Assembly (NCBI RefSeq): GCF_016807805.1
Contig: NZ_CP063362.1
Span: 186,001 to 250,000 of the forward strand
Direction of reading: 5' to 3'
Origin: Xanthobacter dioxanivorans
Lineage (GTDB): Bacteria > Pseudomonadota > Alphaproteobacteria > Rhizobiales > Xanthobacteraceae
DNA length: 64,000 bases
Positions 61,546 through 64,000 of the stretch are shown here, piece after piece. The position numbers were made by a program, and so were the translations under genes. Position 1 is the stretch's first letter, and every line of letters starts with the position of its first letter. The notes beneath the pieces were generated by a model, which was not told the origin of the DNA, made no database searches, and saw only the letters and a program-made list of their open reading frames with translations.

Positions 61546-64000
61546 GTGGCCAAGGCAAAGCGCAAGGGGGCATCCCCTCTCCCCGATCCGTTCGACAGCT
61601 GGTTCCGTGCCCGTGGCTGGACGCCCCGGGCGCACCAGCTTGATCTTGTCGCCGCGGCGAACGCCGGCCGGTCGGTGCTGCTCATCGCCCCCACCGGCGC
61701 CGGCAAGACGCTGGCCGGCTTCCTGCCGACGCTGATCGAGCTGCGCGAGGGGCGGGCGAAGCGCGCCGTCCGTGCCAAGGCGGCTCCCGCCCCGGCCGCG
61801 GCCGGCGACATCCCCGCCCCGCCGGTGCCCTTCGCCCGCTGGCAGGCGGAGCCGACGGCCTCGCCGCTGCACACGCTCTATATCTCTCCGCTGAAGGCGC
61901 TGGCGGTGGACATCGCCCGCAACCTGGAGACGCCCATCGCCGAGATGGAGCTCCCCATCCGCGTCGAGACCCGCACCGGCGACACGCCGTCCTCCCGGCG
62001 CCAGCGGCAGCGGCGCGATCCGCCCGACATCCTCCTGACCACCCCGGAACAGATCTCCCTGCTCCTCGCCTCCAAGGACGCCGAGCATCTCTTCTCGGGG
62101 CTGAAGCGGGTGGTGCTGGACGAGTTGCATGCCCTCGTCACCTCCAAGCGCGGCGACCTGCTCTCCCTCGCCCTCGCGCGGCTCAGGGCCATCGCGCCGG
62201 GCCTGCAATGCGTGGGGCTCTCCGCCACGGTCGCCGAGCCCGACGACCTGCGCCGCTACCTGGTGCCGCAGGATGGCACCGGGCCGCTGGCCGATCTGGT
62301 GGTGACGCAGGGCGGAGCGGCGCCGGACATCTCCATGCTGGAGAGCCGGCAGAAGATGCCGTGGGCGAGCCACACCGCCCAGCACGCCTTCGGCGAGATC
62401 TACGCGCTGATGGCGGCGAACAAGCTGTCACTGGCCTTCGTCAACACCCGCTGGCAGGCGGAATTCCTGTTCCAGGAGCTCTGGCGCATCAACGACCTGA
62501 ACCTGCCCATCGCCCTCCACCACGGCTCGCTGGCCGTGGAGCAGCGGCGCAAGGTGGAGGCGGCCATGGCGGCGGGAAAGCTCAAGGCGGTGGTGGCCAC
62601 CTCGTCCCTGGACCTCGGCATCGATTGGGGCGACGTCGACCTCGTGATCAACGTGGGCGCGCCCAAGGGCGCCTCGCGCCTCATGCAGCGCATCGGCCGC
62701 GCCAATCATCGCCTCGACGAGCCCTCCCGCGCCGTGCTGGTGCCGGCCAACCGCTTCGAGGTGCTGGAATGCCGCGCGGCGCTGGAGGCGGTGAAGGCGG
62801 GTGCGCAGGACACCCCGCCCGAGCGCCAGGGCGCCCTCGACGTGCTGGCCCAGCACATCCTCGGCATGGCCTGCGCCGCGCCCTTCGACGCGGAGGCGCT
62901 GTTCGCCGAGGTGCGCTCGGCCGCGCCCTACCGCGCCTTGTCCCGCGCGGACTTCGACGCCGCCCTCGATTTCGTCGCCACCGGCGGCTATGCGCTCAGG
63001 GCCTATGAGCGCTACGCCAAGATCCGCCGCACCAAGGATGGCTTGTGGCGCGTCGCCAACCCCATGATCGCCCAGGCCTACCGGCTGAACGTGGGCACCA
63101 TCGTGGAAGCCTCCATGCTCAAAGTCCGCCTCGTCTCGGCGCGCGGATCGCCGAAGACCGGGGTGGCGGGACGCGTGCGCTTCGGCGGCCGGCTGCTCGG
63201 CGAGGTGGAGGAATATTTCGTCGAGACCATGGTGCCCGGCGACACCTTCGTCTTCGCCGGAGAGATCCTGCGCTACGAGGTGCTGGTGGAGGACGAGGTC
63301 TATGTCTCGCGCACCACCGCCAAGGAGCCGCGGGTGCCAGCCTACGCGGGGGGCAAGTTCCCCCTCTCCACCTTCCTCGCCGCCGGCGTGCGCGCGCTCC
63401 TCGCCGCGCCGGAGCGCTGGTCCGCCTTGCCGACGCAGGTGCGCGACTGGCTGGAGCTGCAGCGCGCCCGCTCCCGCCTGCCGGGGCGCGACGATTTGCT
63501 GGTGGAGACCTTCGAGCAGGGGAATCGCCACTACCTCGTCACCTACCCATTCGAGGGCCGTCTCGCCCACCAGACGCTGGGCATGCTGCTGACACGGCGA
63601 CTGGAGCGGGCGCGGCTGAAGCCCCTGGGCTTCGTGGCCAATGATTATGCGCTCGCCGTCTATGCGGCCGACGACATGGGCCTCGCCATAAGACAGGGCC
63701 GGCTGTCTCTGGCGGACCTGTTCGACGAGGACATGCTGGGTGACGACCTGGAGGCATGGCTGGCGGAAAGCGCCCTGATGAAGCGGACCTTCCGCCATTG
63801 CGCCGTCATTGCCGGGCTCATCGAGCGGCGCTTTCCGGGCAAGGAGAAGACCTCGCGGCAAGTCACCGTCTCCACCGACCTCATCTACGACGTGCTGCGC
63901 CGGCACCAGGCGGATCATCTCCTTTTGCGCGCGGCGCGGGCGGATGCGGCCACCGGTCTGCTCGACGTGAAGCGGCTCGCCGAGATGCTGGCGCGCATCA
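61546..64000 (+). CDS. Ligase-associated DNA damage response DEXH-box helicase (Lhr-like; 3' end beyond window)
   Basis: Superfamily 2 helicase, 818 codons visible and open at the right edge. Motif I is APTGAGKTLAGF near residue 47, motif Ia YISPLKALAVD, motif II DELH in VVLDELHALV, motif III GLSATVA, and the C-domain has SLDLGIDWGDVDLV and QRIGRANHR. The Lhr-core winged region follows about 440-700. Such proteins are typically encoded with an ATP-dependent DNA ligase, an MPE phosphoesterase and an exonuclease, which would be expected to the right. A GTG at 61546 is used (ACGGA upstream, no in-frame ATG nearby). Divergent from ftsW by 118 bp. Confidence 0.88.
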   Translation, partial: MAKAKRKGASPLPDPFDSWFRARGWTPRAHQLDLVAAANAGRSVLLIAPTGAGKTLAGFLPTLIELREGRAKRAVRAKAAPAPAAAGDIPAPPVPFARWQAEPTASPLHTLYISPLKALAVDIARNLETPIAEMELPIRVETRTGDTPSSRRQRQRRDPPDILLTTPEQISLLLASKDAEHLFSGLKRVVLDELHALVTSKRGDLLSLALARLRAIAPGLQCVGLSATVAEPDDLRRYLVPQDGTGPLADLVVTQGGAAPDISMLESRQKMPWASHTAQHAFGEIYALMAANKLSLAFVNTRWQAEFLFQELWRINDLNLPIALHHGSLAVEQRRKVEAAMAAGKLKAVVATSSLDLGIDWGDVDLVINVGAPKGASRLMQRIGRANHRLDEPSRAVLVPANRFEVLECRAALEAVKAGAQDTPPERQGALDVLAQHILGMACAAPFDAEALFAEVRSAAPYRALSRADFDAALDFVATGGYALRAYERYAKIRRTKDGLWRVANPMIAQAYRLNVGTIVEASMLKVRLVSARGSPKTGVAGRVRFGGRLLGEVEEYFVETMVPGDTFVFAGEILRYEVLVEDEVYVSRTTAKEPRVPAYAGGKFPLSTFLAAGVRALLAAPERWSALPTQVRDWLELQRARSRLPGRDDLLVETFEQGNRHYLVTYPFEGRLAHQTLGMLLTRRLERARLKPLGFVANDYALAVYAADDMGLAIRQGRLSLADLFDEDMLGDDLEAWLAESALMKRTFRHCAVIAGLIERRFPGKEKTSRQVTVSTDLIYDVLRRHQADHLLLRAARADAATGLLDVKRLAEMLARI

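Noticed and set aside
59584..62385. 933-codon open frame on the minus strand across murG, ftsW and the helicase start
   Set aside because: It is antisense to, or out of frame with, three well-recognised genes. High-GC codon bias keeps such shadow frames open, and its translation has no domain-like sequence.

Overview
The window is a high-GC chromosomal segment of an alphaproteobacterium. It is most likely from the Hyphomicrobiales, and a Xanthobacter/Azorhizobium-like lineage fits best by inference. Pointers are an ethylmalonyl-CoA pathway pair (ccr and ecm), a serC leader-type RNA before a serC-serA pair, a SitABCD manganese importer behind a Fur-type 7-1-7 operator, a murC-murG-ftsW cell wall run, and the many LysR/GntR-controlled ABC importers usual in such soil or plant-associated bacteria. 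No rRNA, tRNA, insertion sequence, phage gene or CRISPR array was seen.

Layout. 1-3649 (minus): a branched-chain-amide type ABC importer (binding protein, LivG, LivF, LivH; LivM is not in the window), divergent from a LysR regulator (4018-4926). 5020-6354: the remnant of a FUSC-family efflux gene with a large internal deletion, then a tandem universal stress protein. 6480-9998 (minus): an operon of a MetQ-like binding protein, an acyl-CoA-dehydrogenase-fold flavoenzyme and an NtaA/DmoA-type FMN monooxygenase, probably for scavenging an organosulfur or related compound. 10259-14793: a three-receiver hybrid histidine kinase coupled to a CheR methyltransferase. 15018-20646: a YbaL/Kef-type antiporter, then sitABCD. 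20716-23821: serC leader, serC, serA. 23924-27646 (minus): DMT exporter, DsbB variant with its DUF5993-like partner, VOC protein, and a small secreted protein split by a frame change. 27779-31644: ecm and glsB (minus), divergent from ccr (plus).

31977-57516 is an accessory catabolic region. It has a LysR regulator and an amidase, then a GntR/alpha-beta hydrolase pair divergent from an enolase-superfamily enzyme. A nitrate/sulfonate/taurine-type ABC importer follows, then an SDR, an epimerase, hydantoinase B and A subunits and an unusual crotonase, all on the minus strand. Facing away are a CaiB-type CoA-transferase and a complete LivKHMGF importer, then a hotdog thioesterase, a class III aminotransferase, a second GntR regulator and an M29/NicX-like metalloprotein. 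Related TGTAtACAA-type palindromes lie in the three divergent promoter regions at about 47.2, 53.7 and 56.5 kb, which suggests one FCD-GntR regulon. The substrate is not evident. The gene set fits an amide- or amine-containing carboxylic acid that is imported, ring-opened or deaminated, and processed as a CoA thioester.

57580-61427 (minus) returns to core functions with murC, murG and ftsW. The window ends inside a divergently transcribed Lhr-like DEXH helicase (61546 to the right edge).
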